NCBI RefSeq assembly: GCF_000296695.1
Contig: NZ_BAFK01000009.1
Coordinates: 62,001 to 126,000, forward strand
DNA length: 64,000 bases
Origin: Rheinheimera nanhaiensis E407-8
GTDB lineage: Bacteria; Pseudomonadota; Gammaproteobacteria; Enterobacterales; Alteromonadaceae
Direction of reading: 5' to 3'
Shown piece by piece: positions 17,665-28,206 of this stretch. The notes under the pieces were generated by a model. It searched no databases and was not told the DNA's origin. It worked only from the letters and a program-made list of their open reading frames with translations. The first letter of the stretch is position 1. Each line of letters starts with the position of its first letter. Both the position numbers and the translations under genes were made by a program.

Positions 17665-20600
17665 ATGCCAGAGCCCGGTTTTGTTGTTATCCACGCCAAT
17701 CAGCTGGAAAGCCTGCGCGAGCTCTTGGTGCAATGGCTGAGTAAACAGCCGGTGCCGGTGCTGGGTACCGAGCAAATACTGGTGCAAAGCAATGGCATAG
17801 CGCAGTGGCTGAAAATGGCGCTGGCCGAAACCGCCAATGGCCACCCCGGCATTGCCGCCGGCTTAAAGGTCGAGCTGCCGAATCAGTTTGTCTGGCAGCT
17901 GTACCGCGCGGTGTTGGGCGATAGCATCCCGAAAAGCCTGCCGTATGACAAACTGAACCTCAGCTGGCGTCTGCTTGGCCTGTTGCCCAGGCTTACCGAC
18001 AGCGTGTATCAGCCGCTTAAGCGTTATTTGCAGGATGACAGCGATGGCCGTAAAAGCTATCAGCTGGCACAACGCTTAGCTGACTTATTTGACCAGTATC
18101 AGGTGTACCGCGCCGACTGGCTGCAAAGCTGGCGTGATGGCGCCAATGCCCTGCCTGGCAGCACGCAACTGCAGGTGCCGGACGACCAGCTATGGCAGCC
18201 GGCGCTGTGGCGTTTGCTGCAAAGCCAGATGAGTAACGTGCTGGGTGACCTGGCCTTTTCCAGCCGGGCTGATGTGCACAACAAGGCGCTCTGTGCATTG
18301 CAGCAAGGCCAGCTGGCGCGGCCCGATTTACTGCCCGATCGCATCGTGGTGTTTGGTGTATCGTCCTTGCCGCAGCAAACGGTAGAACTGCTGGCGGCGC
18401 TGGGCGCTCAGCGTCAGGTACTGCTGACGGTGTTAAACCCGTGCCGGCATTTTTGGGGCGATATCACTAACGCTAAAGATGAAGTGCGCAGCGCACAAAA
18501 ACGCCACGGCCGCAAACCCGGCCTGCCGCCGGTGCTGGATAGCGATGCGCTGTATTTACATGCGCCTGTGCTGCTGGCCAGTTTAGGCAAGCAGGGGCGT
18601 GACTATATCAGCCTGCTGGATGGTTTTGATCACAGCGAGCAATACCGGCACTGGTTTAATGGCCGCATTGATTTATTCGCCGAGCCGGTGGCCGATATCA
18701 GCACCTTGCCGCTATTGGCGCAGCTACAGCAGGATATGCTGGAGCTTAACCCCACACCCAATCCGCCGCGGATGCTGAGTGCAGATGACAACAGCATCAG
18801 CTTTCATCTGGCACACAGCCGTCAGCGCGAAGTGGAAATTTTGCAGGATAATCTGATCGCCGCCTTTGCCGCCGACCCTGAGTTAAAACCGCGCGATGTG
18901 ATCATTATGACGCCGGATATCAGCCTGTACCAAAGCCATGTGCATGCGGTGTTTGGCCGGCTGGCGCAGGACGATGCCCGCTTTTTGCCCTATACCCTGG
19001 CAGATCAGAGCCTGCGCGGCAGCCAGCCACTGATGCTGGCGCTGGAATACCTGCTGGATTTACCGCAGCAGCGCTTTAGTTTAAGCGAAGTGTGTGATCT
19101 GCTGGACGTACCGGCCATTCAGCGCCGTTTTGGTATCAGCAGCGAGGCGCTGCCGCAGTTGCGGTTATGGTTGACTGAAGCCGGTGCCCGTTGGGGGCTG
19201 GATGCACAGCAGCGCGCCAGTTTAGATTTAGCCGCGCCCGGCAGTCAGTACAGCTGGATGTTTGCCATCGAACGTATGCTGCTCGGTTTTGCCATCGGCG
19301 AGGTCGACAGCTGGCAAGGCTGCGCGCCTTACACTGAGGTGGCCGGCTTAGCCGCGGCTGAGCTTGGGCCGGTGCTGCAGTTTGTACAGCAGTTAAAACG
19401 CTGGCAGCAGTGCTTTAGTGCCGATAACAGCCTGCGCAGTTTGCTGCAGTGGCAGCAATTATTAGTGGCCGAAGATGGCCTGCTGCCCAGCCTGTTTGAT
19501 TTTAGCGAAGCGCAGGATCAGCAAATATACGCCCGCCTCAGCGATGGCATGACGACCTTGGTACAGGCTGCCCAAAGCGGTGATTTTAGCGGCGACATTA
19601 GCCTGGCGGTACTGCGTGAAGCCTGGCTGGCGCAAGCCGACAGCACGGGTTTAAGCCAGCGCTTTTTAGCCGGTAGCCTGACCTTTTCTACCTTAATGCC
19701 AATGCGCGCTATTCCGTTTAAACGCATTTACCTGTTGGGGCTTAATGACGGCGACTACCCGCGCGCACGCATGCGCGATGACTTTGACTTAATGGCGCAT
19801 GACTACCGCGCCGGCGATCGCTCGCGGCGCGATGATGACCGCTACCTGTTTTTAGAGGCGCTGCTAAGTGCGCGCGATGCATTGTATTTAAGCTGGGTAG
19901 GGCGGGATATCCGCAACAACAGCGAGCTGCCGCCCAGTGTGCTGCTAAGCCAGTTAATGGATCTGCTCGACAGCGGCTGGCAGCACCCCTCAGGCCAGCC
20001 AGTGTCACAAGCCTTGTGTCACAGTTATCCGCTGCAGCCGTTTTCACCACAGTATTTTAACGGCACGCTGCCCACTTATGCCCATGAATGGCAGGCGGCG
20101 CATCAGTTGGCCCCCATGCCTGATGCACTCAGCCAACCCAGCGCTGAGCTGCCGCCGCTAAGCCTGCGCCTGCTGGATGATTTTTTGGCCAACCCGTGCC
20201 GGCATTACTTACAGCAGCGCTTTAAAACCCGCTTTTATCAGGCAGAGCTTACCAGTGCTGACAGCGAGCCCTTTGTGCTTAATACGCTGGAGCTGTATCA
20301 GCTGAAGCAGCAACTGCTGTTACAGCTGCTCGCCGAGCCAGCGTTAGATATCGACCAGGCCGTCGCCAGGCTGGCTGCTCAGGCCAAATTGCCGCTGGCG
20401 CTATTTGGCCTGTTAAGCGCGGCCGAGATTAGCCGCGAGGCCAAAGTGGTGTTCGCCCGCTACCAAAGCTGCGGTATTGCCTGGCAGCGGCGCAGCACAC
20501 CCTTACCGCTGGCGCTGCAGCCAGCCGGCATAGCGCTTAATGACAGCCTGAGCAATCTGTTTGCAGCGCCCAGCGGCCAGCAGGCCTTGCTGCAGCTTAG

Positions 20601-21060
20601 GCCCAGCGCCATTCGCAATAAAGGCGAGCTGCGCTGGCATACGCTGCGCAGCAGTTATTTACAGCAGTTGGCCGCCAATGCGCAGGGCGAAGCCGTCAGT
20701 ACCTATCAGTTTGGCCTGGACGATGCGGTGCATCTGTTACCCTTAACGCAACCCCATGCCAGCGCGCAGCTGGATAACCTGGTCAGCTATTGGCAGCAAG
20801 GGCTGATAAAGCCGCTGCCGGTAATGCCGAAAACCGCGCTCTGTTATCTGCAAAGCGGCGATCTGGCTAAATGCCGCGAGCAATACGAGGGCGGTTACAG
20901 CCTAAGCGGTGAGCTGGACGATGCGCCTGAGCTGGCGCGCTATTACCCGGATTTTGCCAGCCTGCTCGATGCCGGTTTTACCGACTGGGCCGATAAACTG
21001 TACGGCCCTATGCTGCAAGTGGCGGTGGCCGGGCTCACCCGGCAGGAGGCTGACGCATGA
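17665..21060 (+). CDS. recC: Exodeoxyribonuclease V subunit gamma
   Basis: RecC holds the RecBCD complex together and scans for Chi during double-strand break repair. The product is about 1130 residues (E. coli 1122). The helicase-like fold is recognisable from QILVQSNGIAQWLKMAL, ADLFDQYQVYRADW, VVFGVSSLPQQTVELL, SFHLAHSRQREVEILQD, TLMPMRAIPFKRIYLLGLNDGDYP and RSRRDDDRYLFLEALLSARDALYLSW, all close to E. coli RecC. An in-frame ATG at 17641 is possible, but the ATG at 17665, starting MPEPGFVVIHANQLE, fits the family N-terminus better. It overlaps recB by four bases (ATGA). Confidence 0.95.
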   Translation: MPEPGFVVIHANQLESLRELLVQWLSKQPVPVLGTEQILVQSNGIAQWLKMALAETANGHPGIAAGLKVELPNQFVWQLYRAVLGDSIPKSLPYDKLNLSWRLLGLLPRLTDSVYQPLKRYLQDDSDGRKSYQLAQRLADLFDQYQVYRADWLQSWRDGANALPGSTQLQVPDDQLWQPALWRLLQSQMSNVLGDLAFSSRADVHNKALCALQQGQLARPDLLPDRIVVFGVSSLPQQTVELLAALGAQRQVLLTVLNPCRHFWGDITNAKDEVRSAQKRHGRKPGLPPVLDSDALYLHAPVLLASLGKQGRDYISLLDGFDHSEQYRHWFNGRIDLFAEPVADISTLPLLAQLQQDMLELNPTPNPPRMLSADDNSISFHLAHSRQREVEILQDNLIAAFAADPELKPRDVIIMTPDISLYQSHVHAVFGRLAQDDARFLPYTLADQSLRGSQPLMLALEYLLDLPQQRFSLSEVCDLLDVPAIQRRFGISSEALPQLRLWLTEAGARWGLDAQQRASLDLAAPGSQYSWMFAIERMLLGFAIGEVDSWQGCAPYTEVAGLAAAELGPVLQFVQQLKRWQQCFSADNSLRSLLQWQQLLVAEDGLLPSLFDFSEAQDQQIYARLSDGMTTLVQAAQSGDFSGDISLAVLREAWLAQADSTGLSQRFLAGSLTFSTLMPMRAIPFKRIYLLGLNDGDYPRARMRDDFDLMAHDYRAGDRSRRDDDRYLFLEALLSARDALYLSWVGRDIRNNSELPPSVLLSQLMDLLDSGWQHPSGQPVSQALCHSYPLQPFSPQYFNGTLPTYAHEWQAAHQLAPMPDALSQPSAELPPLSLRLLDDFLANPCRHYLQQRFKTRFYQAELTSADSEPFVLNTLELYQLKQQLLLQLLAEPALDIDQAVARLAAQAKLPLALFGLLSAAEISREAKVVFARYQSCGIAWQRRSTPLPLALQPAGIALNDSLSNLFAAPSGQQALLQLRPSAIRNKGELRWHTLRSSYLQQLAANAQGEAVSTYQFGLDDAVHLLPLTQPHASAQLDNLVSYWQQGLIKPLPVMPKTALCYLQSGDLAKCREQYEGGYSLSGELDDAPELARYYPDFASLLDAGFTDWADKLYGPMLQVAVAGLTRQEADA

Positions 21061-24000
21061 GCGATGTCACCTTACTTAACCCACTTAATTTTGCCCTGCA
21101 CGGCAGCCGCTTAATTGAGGCCAGCGCCGGTACCGGCAAAACCTATACTCTGGCGGCGCTGTATTTACGTCTGGTGCTGGGCCATGGCGATGACAGCAGC
21201 CGTTTTAACCAGCCGCTGTTACCGCCGCAAATTCTGGTGGTGACCTTTACCCGCGCCGCCACCGCCGAGCTTAGAGATCGTATTCGTGCCCGGCTGGTAC
21301 AGGCGGCCAATGCCTTTCGTCAGGGCGAGAGCGACGATGACTATTTAGCGGCCTTGTTAACGTCGTACCCACCAGCGCAGCATGCGGCCTGTGCCAGCCG
21401 GCTTAGCATAGCGGCAGAGTGGATGGACGAAGCCGCCATTTTCACTATTCACAGCTGGTGTCAGCGTATGCTGGCCGAGCATGCGTTCGACTCAGGCATG
21501 CGCTTTGGCGAAACACTCTCTGATGACAACCAGACACTGCTACATACCCTGGCCTGTGATTACTGGCGCCGTTTTCTTTATCCGCTGGATGAACCCGCGC
21601 TGTTAAAAGCACTGGGTAATGTGGCTAGCTCACCTGAAGCCCTGCTAAGCGATGTGCGGCCCTGGCTGCAAGCCGATGCGGCCAATATCTGTTTTAATGC
21701 CGGCGGTGTCGCGCTGCCGGCGCCGCTTAGTCCGGCAGAGGCCGCCGCGCCCTTGTTGCAGTGGCAAGATCAAATGGATGCGCATTGTCGCGATCTGCAA
21801 CAGGCGCTAAGCCCGGACGCCCTGCAGCTGCTGGACGATGCTTACGCCAACGGCTGGCTAAACGGTAATAAATACCGCGCCGCCAGTTGGAGCAGCGAAC
21901 GGCAGTGGTGGCAGCGTATGCTGGCTGAGCCTGAGCTGTTGCACAGCAGCGAGCCGGACTTTGCCGCCATGGTAGAAAAATTCAGTGCTGATAAGCTCAG
22001 CGCCGGGCAGAAAAAGGGCCAGCCATTGGTTAGCCACCCGTTGTTTGAGCTGTTTAACCAAAGCGTCGCGTTACTTAGCAGCAAGCCTGAGCTGGCGCTG
22101 GCAGTGCGCCACCATGCGGCGCTGTATTTACAGGGTGAATTTGAGCGGCAAAAGCGCGAGCGCGCCGAGCTGGACTTTAACGACTTACTGCTAAAGCTGC
22201 ATGCGGCACTGAGCGCCGATGCCGGTGCCGTGCTGGCCGCCAGGATCAGGGCGCAGTATCCGCTGGCGATGGTAGACGAGTTTCAGGATACCGATCCGCT
22301 GCAATTTGCTATTTTTCGTGCCATTTACCCCGACGTTAACAGCCGTGATAGTGGCCTTATTATGGTCGGCGACCCCAAGCAGGCGATCTACAGCTTTCGC
22401 GGCGCCGACTTACATACCTATTTACAGGCGCGGCAGCTTACCCGCGGCCGCCATTACAGTCTGGCGACTAACTTTCGCTCTACTGCTGAATTGGTTGCAG
22501 GCGTAAACCAGCTGTTTAACGGCGCTGAGCAGCAGCGCGGCGCCTTTGGCTTTGGCAACGCCTCCGATACCGCTTTGCCGTTTTTGCCGGTTAAGGCCAG
22601 GGGCAAGGACGAGCAGCTTGAGCGTAACGGTAAGGCTGTCCCTGCGGTGAATTATTACCTGGCCCCTAATGAAGCTGCTGAGCTGAAAAAAGGCGCCTAT
22701 CAGGCCCTGATGGCCCAGGCCTGCGCCGATGAAATTGCCGGCCTGCTGCAGCAGGCACAGCAAGGCGCTGCCGGTTTTAGCGGAGCTAACGGTTTAACGG
22801 CGCTGCAACCGGCCGATATTGCCATTTTGGTGCGCGATAAAAACGAAGCGGCGCTGGTTCGCCGTGAGCTGAGCGCGCGCAATGTGCGCTCGGTGTATAT
22901 GTCTGACAACGAGTCGATTTTTCAAAGCGCCGAGGCGCAGGCGGTGCTTTACTGGCTACGCGCCTGTCAGCAGGTAGAAGATGAAAGCCTGCTGCGCGCC
23001 GCACTGGCGTTGCCACTTAGTAGCAACAGCGACACCCAACTAAGCCAGTGGTATAACGATGAACAGGCCTGGGAGCAACTTACCGAGCAAGTGCGGCAAT
23101 TTCGCCATATTTGGCGCACTAAGGGCGTGCTGGCGATGCTCAGTAGCTGGCTGCATTATTTTCAGTTACCCAGCAAATGGCTGGCAGCCGAACAAGGCGA
23201 GCGGCGGCTGACTAATGTGCTGCACGTCGCCGAGCTGTTGCAAAGCGAAAGCCAGCAGCGCGATGGTGAAAGCGGCTTACTGCGCTGGTTTAGCGAGCAG
23301 CTGGCCAGCCCGAAAAGTGCTGATGAGCAGCAGCTGCGGCTGGAGAGCGATCAGCAGCTGGTGCAGGTGGTCACCATTCATAAAAGTAAGGGCCTGCAAT
23401 ATAACCTGGTGTTTTTACCCTTTATTTGCGGCGTTAAAAGTGTGAAAAAAGGCCAGCCGCAGCGCTACTTTAACGGCACTGAAATGGTGCTGGACTTAAC
23501 CCCTGATGATAAAGCGCTGCAATTGGCCGAGCGCGAGCGCCTGCTGGAAGATATCCGTCTGCTGTATGTGGCACTGACCCGGCCGGTGTATGCCTGCTAT
23601 CTTGGTCTGGGGCTGTTCAGTGAAGGCGCCGGCAAAAGCAGCAAACTCAGCCAGAGTGCGCTGGGCTATTTACTGGGTATATCAGACGAACCTACTCTGG
23701 CTGAATTAAACAGTTTACTGGCCACCTTGCCCTGGCAGGCGCAGCCGCTGCCGCCGTTTTGCCGTTACACACCCGCTAAGGTGCAGGCAGAACTGACACC
23801 AGCGCTTAGCCTACACCAGCCAGTGCAACGCGAACACTGGTGGATCGCCAGTTATTCGGCGTTAAAAACTGCTGAGCGGCAAACACAGTCTGAACCGTTG
23901 CTACAACCTGAGCAGAGCGCTGCCGATACGCCGCTATTGGCACTGCTGCAGGAAGAAGCGTTAGAGCAGAGTGCCTACAGCGAGCAGCAGGCATCTATTC

Positions 24001-24722
24001 ACGATTTTCCGCGCGGCGCCCTGCCGGGCACTTTTTTACACCAACTGCTGGAAGATGCGCAGCAACACGGCTTTGCCCGCTGTGACGACAGCGCCATTGC
24101 CAGCTTGTTGGCGCCGCAGTTGGCGCGGCATAACTGGCAAAGCTGGCAAGGGGTATTAAGCCAGTGGCTACCGCAGATGTTGCACACGCCCCTTCAGGCG
24201 GTGGGCAGCAGCCTGGCCGGGCTTCAGCAGGTGCGCGCCGAGCTGGAGTTCTGGCTGCAAAGCCAGCAGGTAAATGTCGTTAAACTGGATAAACTGATTA
24301 GCCGGGCGATATTGCCAGCGGCGGCGCGCCCGGCGCTACTGCCCGATACGCTAAACGGTATGCTAAAAGGCTTTATCGATTTAACGCTGCAGGGCAGCGA
24401 TGGCCGCTACTGGGTACTGGATTATAAATCGAACTGGCTGGGGCCGGATAACAGCCATTACAACGCTGAGCAGATGCAGCAGGCGCTGTTGGATAAACGC
24501 TACGATATACAGGCCGCGTTGTACTTACTGGCACTGCACCGGTTGTTAAAGCTGCGTCAACCCGGTTATGCCAGCGCCCCCGAGCGTTATCTTGGCGGCG
24601 CCCTGTACTGGTTTATCCGTGCGCCCGAGCAGGGCCAGTTAGCGCTTGCAGCCGATATGCCACTGTTGTGGCAGCTTGATGCCCTGTTTGCCGGCGAGGA
24701 GGTCGTTGATGTCACAGCGTGA
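21057..24722 (+). CDS. recB: Exodeoxyribonuclease V subunit beta (helicase-nuclease)
   Basis: 3'-5' helicase and the nuclease of RecBCD. It has 1221 residues (E. coli 1180). The UvrD-type helicase starts with Walker A EASAGTGKT (residues 21-29), followed by LVVTFTRAATAELRDRIRARL, the DEFQDTDP Walker B motif, VGDPKQAIYSFRGAD, VVTIHKSKGLQYNLVFLPF and LLYVALTRPVYACYLG. The C-terminal nuclease domain has the catalytic LDYKSNWLG motif (Asp1122, Lys1124) and an RYDIQAALYLLALHR block. The start overlaps the end of recC, and the end overlaps the start of recD by 14 bases, so the three subunits are co-translated. Confidence 0.97.
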   Translation: MSDVTLLNPLNFALHGSRLIEASAGTGKTYTLAALYLRLVLGHGDDSSRFNQPLLPPQILVVTFTRAATAELRDRIRARLVQAANAFRQGESDDDYLAALLTSYPPAQHAACASRLSIAAEWMDEAAIFTIHSWCQRMLAEHAFDSGMRFGETLSDDNQTLLHTLACDYWRRFLYPLDEPALLKALGNVASSPEALLSDVRPWLQADAANICFNAGGVALPAPLSPAEAAAPLLQWQDQMDAHCRDLQQALSPDALQLLDDAYANGWLNGNKYRAASWSSERQWWQRMLAEPELLHSSEPDFAAMVEKFSADKLSAGQKKGQPLVSHPLFELFNQSVALLSSKPELALAVRHHAALYLQGEFERQKRERAELDFNDLLLKLHAALSADAGAVLAARIRAQYPLAMVDEFQDTDPLQFAIFRAIYPDVNSRDSGLIMVGDPKQAIYSFRGADLHTYLQARQLTRGRHYSLATNFRSTAELVAGVNQLFNGAEQQRGAFGFGNASDTALPFLPVKARGKDEQLERNGKAVPAVNYYLAPNEAAELKKGAYQALMAQACADEIAGLLQQAQQGAAGFSGANGLTALQPADIAILVRDKNEAALVRRELSARNVRSVYMSDNESIFQSAEAQAVLYWLRACQQVEDESLLRAALALPLSSNSDTQLSQWYNDEQAWEQLTEQVRQFRHIWRTKGVLAMLSSWLHYFQLPSKWLAAEQGERRLTNVLHVAELLQSESQQRDGESGLLRWFSEQLASPKSADEQQLRLESDQQLVQVVTIHKSKGLQYNLVFLPFICGVKSVKKGQPQRYFNGTEMVLDLTPDDKALQLAERERLLEDIRLLYVALTRPVYACYLGLGLFSEGAGKSSKLSQSALGYLLGISDEPTLAELNSLLATLPWQAQPLPPFCRYTPAKVQAELTPALSLHQPVQREHWWIASYSALKTAERQTQSEPLLQPEQSAADTPLLALLQEEALEQSAYSEQQASIHDFPRGALPGTFLHQLLEDAQQHGFARCDDSAIASLLAPQLARHNWQSWQGVLSQWLPQMLHTPLQAVGSSLAGLQQVRAELEFWLQSQQVNVVKLDKLISRAILPAAARPALLPDTLNGMLKGFIDLTLQGSDGRYWVLDYKSNWLGPDNSHYNAEQMQQALLDKRYDIQAALYLLALHRLLKLRQPGYASAPERYLGGALYWFIRAPEQGQLALAADMPLLWQLDALFAGEEVVDVTA

Positions 24723-26661
24723 ACAGCTGGATTTATTTGCCAGCCAGACTGCAGTTAACAGCACAGCCGGCGCCAGTCCGCTTAACGATTTAAGCCAAAT
24801 GCAAGCCTTGCTGCAACGCTGGGTAGAGCGGCGCTGGCTGCGCGCCTTAGATGCACAGCTGCCGCAAACGCTGCATCAGTTAAGCGACGAGCCTAACCCG
24901 CTGCTGTGGCTTTTGTGTGCGCTGCTGTGTCATCAATATGGCCGTGGCCACAGCTGTATTTTGCTCAGTGATTTAGTTGATGACCCCGACGGCCTGCTCA
25001 GCCTGCCGCCACAAAACCAGTTTTTACAGCGCTTTAGCGACAGGCCCTCGGCCATATTACACGGCCTGACATTGCAGCAGTATCAGCAGGCGCTGACGCA
25101 AAGCCGCTGGCTGACACAGGATGCCGGTAGTGCCGCCCCCTTAGTGCTCAGTGACAACCGGTTGTATTTGCACCGGCTGTATCAGGCTGAGCAATCAGTG
25201 AAACAGCAGCTCAGTGCACGGCTGTCGCAGCAGTTGCCGTTAGCCGCTGCTGTGGCGGCAAAGCTGGCAGAGCTGTTTGCGCCAGTGCCGACGCCCGCTA
25301 CCGCCATCGACTGGCAAAAACTGGCCTGTGCTATGGCGCTGCAGCGGCGCTTTAGCATTATTACCGGCGGCCCCGGCACCGGTAAAACCACCACAGTCGT
25401 CAAGCTGTTAGCGCTGCTGCAATATGGCGCCCGCCTTAAACAGCAGGCGTTAACGATCAAATTGGCGGCACCGACCGGTAAAGCTGCAGTGCGCTTAACC
25501 GAGTCGATTAGCGGCGCTTTAAGCCGTTTACCGGCGGAGCTCAGCGCTGGCATTCCAACAGAAGTGACCACCTTGCACCGCTTATTGGGCGCACTGCCCA
25601 ACCGGCGTAGCTTTAAACACAACGGGCAAAACCCGCTGCAGCTGGATGTGCTGGTGGTGGATGAAGCCTCGATGATCGATCTGGAAATGATGGCGGCGCT
25701 GTTAGACGCCTTACCGGCACAGGCACAACTGGTGCTGCTGGGCGATAAAGATCAGCTCTCGTCGGTAGAGGCCGGCTCAGTGCTGGGCGATCTCTGCCGC
25801 GGCGCCGAGCTGGGCGCTTACCGCGCTGATACGCTTAAGCTGTTAGCACCCTTTAGCGACGTAGCACTGACTGAGTTTGCCGGTGAGGGCAGTGCGCTGA
25901 ATCAGGCCACGGTGATGCTGCGGCACAGCCACCGCTTTGATGCCAAATCCGGTATCGGTATGCTGGCCGCTGCGGTTAACCGCGGCGACAGCAGCGCGCC
26001 GGCGCTGTTTGGCCAATTTGCCGATATCAGCTTACTGCCGGGCCAAAGCCTCAGCGCATTAAAACCGCTGGTGCTGGCCGGTTTTAGCCAGTATCTGGCG
26101 CTGCTGCAGCAACATGACGCCGATGCCGATAGCTGGGCTCATCGCATACTGCAGCGCTACAGCCAGTTTCAGCTGCTGTGCGCGCTGCGCAGTGGCGACT
26201 GGGGTGTGGAGGGTATTAACACTCAGGTGGGCCAGTGGTTAACCGAGGCCGGTTTTATTGATGGCCGCCGGCAGTGGTATGCCGGGCGGCCAGTGATGAT
26301 GCAGCGTAACAATTACAGCTTAGGCTTAATGAACGGCGATATTGGCATCACGCTACCCCAGCCACACAGTGGCCAGCTGAGGGTGGTATTTCAACTGGCC
26401 GATGGCAGCCTTAAATGGGTACTGCCCAGCCGCTTAACCGAAGTAGCAACGGCTTTTGCCATTACCGTGCATAAATCGCAGGGCTCGGAGTTTAACCACT
26501 GCTGTTTAGTGCTGCCGCCGGACAACAGCCCACTGTTAAGCCGTGAGCTGCTGTACACCGGCATTACCCGGGCGAAGCAGCAATTTAGCCTGTTATGTGC
26601 TAACCCGGCCTTATTACAGCAGGCGATAGCGCGGCGCGTAGCGCGCAGCAGCGGCTTATAG
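24709..26661 (+). CDS. recD: Exodeoxyribonuclease V subunit alpha (5'-3' helicase)
   Basis: Fast 5'-3' helicase of RecBCD. The start is the ATG at 24709, inside the end of recB, because GAGGAGGT lies six bases before it and the protein begins MSQREQLDLF. It has 650 residues (E. coli 608). The N-terminal RecB-binding domain is about 1-170. The SF1B helicase core has Walker A TGGPGTGKTTT (about residue 218), Walker B VVDEASMIDLEMM, GDKDQLSSVEAG and the C-terminal ITVHKSQGSEFNH and LLYTGITRAKQQ motifs. It is the last gene of recCBD; gabD follows after 24 bp with its own ribosome site. Confidence 0.96.
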   Translation: MSQREQLDLFASQTAVNSTAGASPLNDLSQMQALLQRWVERRWLRALDAQLPQTLHQLSDEPNPLLWLLCALLCHQYGRGHSCILLSDLVDDPDGLLSLPPQNQFLQRFSDRPSAILHGLTLQQYQQALTQSRWLTQDAGSAAPLVLSDNRLYLHRLYQAEQSVKQQLSARLSQQLPLAAAVAAKLAELFAPVPTPATAIDWQKLACAMALQRRFSIITGGPGTGKTTTVVKLLALLQYGARLKQQALTIKLAAPTGKAAVRLTESISGALSRLPAELSAGIPTEVTTLHRLLGALPNRRSFKHNGQNPLQLDVLVVDEASMIDLEMMAALLDALPAQAQLVLLGDKDQLSSVEAGSVLGDLCRGAELGAYRADTLKLLAPFSDVALTEFAGEGSALNQATVMLRHSHRFDAKSGIGMLAAAVNRGDSSAPALFGQFADISLLPGQSLSALKPLVLAGFSQYLALLQQHDADADSWAHRILQRYSQFQLLCALRSGDWGVEGINTQVGQWLTEAGFIDGRRQWYAGRPVMMQRNNYSLGLMNGDIGITLPQPHSGQLRVVFQLADGSLKWVLPSRLTEVATAFAITVHKSQGSEFNHCCLVLPPDNSPLLSRELLYTGITRAKQQFSLLCANPALLQQAIARRVARSSGL

Positions 26662-26685
26662 TATTAGCGTACGGAGGAAACCGCC

Positions 26686-28137
26686 ATGTTGCAGCAAATA
26701 GCAGATGAACTGATTAAAACCAGCAGTTATATCAATGGCCGCTGGTGCGACATGCCAGCAAAGTTTGCCGTAGTCAACCCGGCGAACCAGCAGCTGTTGG
26801 CTCAGGTCAGCGATGCCGGTGCGGCTGAAGCCGAACAAGCGGTACAGGCTGCCAGTACCGCCTTTGCTGGTTGGGCGGCGTTGCCGGCAGCCAAACGTAG
26901 CGAGCTGCTACAGCGCTGGTATCAGTTGGTGCTACAACATCAGGATGAACTGGCCCGCTTGCTGACGCTGGAGCAGGGCAAACCGCTTTCCGAGGCCAAA
27001 GGTGAAATTGCCTATGGCGCGTCATATCTGCAGTGGTTTGCCGAAGAAGCTAAACGGCTGTATGGCGATACCATACCGGCGCCTGCCAACGATAAGCGCA
27101 TCATTGTGCAGCGTCAGCCGGTCGGCGTGGTAACGGCGATAACGCCGTGGAATTTCCCCAATGCGATGATTGCGCGTAAAGCCGCTGCGGCACTGGCAGC
27201 CGGCTGCAGCTTTGTGGTCAAACCGGCGCAGCAAACGCCATTGTCGGCGCTGGCCCTGGCAGAACTTGCCGACCAGGCCGGCATTCCGCCTGGCGTATTT
27301 AATGTGGTGGTGGGCAGTGATGCCAAAGCCATCGGCGCGGTGCTGACCCAGCACCCTCTGGTGGCCAAATTCAGCTTTACCGGCTCTACGGCAGTGGGGA
27401 AGCAGCTGCTGAAGCAATGCGCCGACGGGGTCAAACGGGTCACGATGGAGCTGGGTGGCAATGCGCCCTTTATCGTGTTTGACGATGCCGATTTAGACGC
27501 TGCCATACAGGGGTTGCTGGCATCCAAGTTTCGTAATGCCGGCCAAACCTGTGTCTGTGCTAACCGCATTTTGGTGCAGCGCGGTGTGTATCAGGCCTTT
27601 GCCGATAAACTGGCGATTGCCATTACCCAGCTGAAAGTGGGCGATGGCTTAAACGGCGACAGCCAAATCGGGCCGCTAATTGATGCCAACGCGCTGGAAA
27701 AAGTCAGCAACTTAGTGCAAAGCGCGGTGGCGGATGGCGCCCGCTTATTGCTCGGCGGTAAAGCCGACAGCGCCGGTAAACAGTTTTACCAGCCTACTTT
27801 GCTGTGCGATGTGCGCGCTGATATGGCGATAAGCCGCGCGGAAATTTTTGGCCCGGTGGCACCACTGATGATGTTTGACACCGAGCAGGATGCCATTGCG
27901 CTGGCGAACAGCACTGAGTACGGCCTGGCCGCTTACTTTTACAGCCGCGATATTGGCCGGGTGTTTCGTGTGGCTCAACAACTCCAGTTTGGCATGGTAG
28001 GTATTAACGAGGGCATTATCTCCAATGCGGCCGCGCCCTTTGGCGGCGTGAAGCAATCTGGCTTTGGCCGCGAAGGCTCTCAATACGGCCTGGACGATTA
28101 CACCGAGCTTAAATACCTGTGTTTAGGTGGGCTTTAA
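26686..28137 (+). CDS. gabD: Succinate-semialdehyde dehydrogenase (NADP+)
   Basis: Oxidises succinic semialdehyde to succinate in 4-aminobutyrate breakdown. At 483 residues (E. coli GabD 482) it is strongly similar throughout: [14 protein letters not shown], the cofactor-binding [14 protein letters not shown], catalytic Glu in [15 protein letters not shown], catalytic Cys in [13 protein letters not shown], and the [16 protein letters not shown] substrate segment. GGAGG precedes the ATG. No gabT or gabP is nearby. Transcription may continue from recD, only 24 bp upstream, though no functional link is evident. Confidence 0.92.
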   Translation: MLQQIADELIKTSSYINGRWCDMPAKFAVVNPANQQLLAQVSDAGAAEAEQAVQAASTAFAGWAALPAAKRSELLQRWYQLVLQHQDELARLLTLEQGKPLSEAKGEIAYGASYLQWFAEEAKRLYGDTIPAPANDKRIIVQRQPVGVVTAITPWNFPNAMIARKAAAALAAGCSFVVKPAQQTPLSALALAELADQAGIPPGVFNVVVGSDAKAIGAVLTQHPLVAKFSFTGSTAVGKQLLKQCADGVKRVTMELGGNAPFIVFDDADLDAAIQGLLASKFRNAGQTCVCANRILVQRGVYQAFADKLAIAITQLKVGDGLNGDSQIGPLIDANALEKVSNLVQSAVADGARLLLGGKADSAGKQFYQPTLLCDVRADMAISRAEIFGPVAPLMMFDTEQDAIALANSTEYGLAAYFYSRDIGRVFRVAQQLQFGMVGINEGIISNAAAPFGGVKQSGFGREGSQYGLDDYTELKYLCLGGL

Positions 28138-28206
28138 ATAAACCAAAGTTCCTGCTGCAAAGAACGCCGGTAGTGCAGCGCGACTTTTCGCGCTGGAGGT
28201 TGGGCG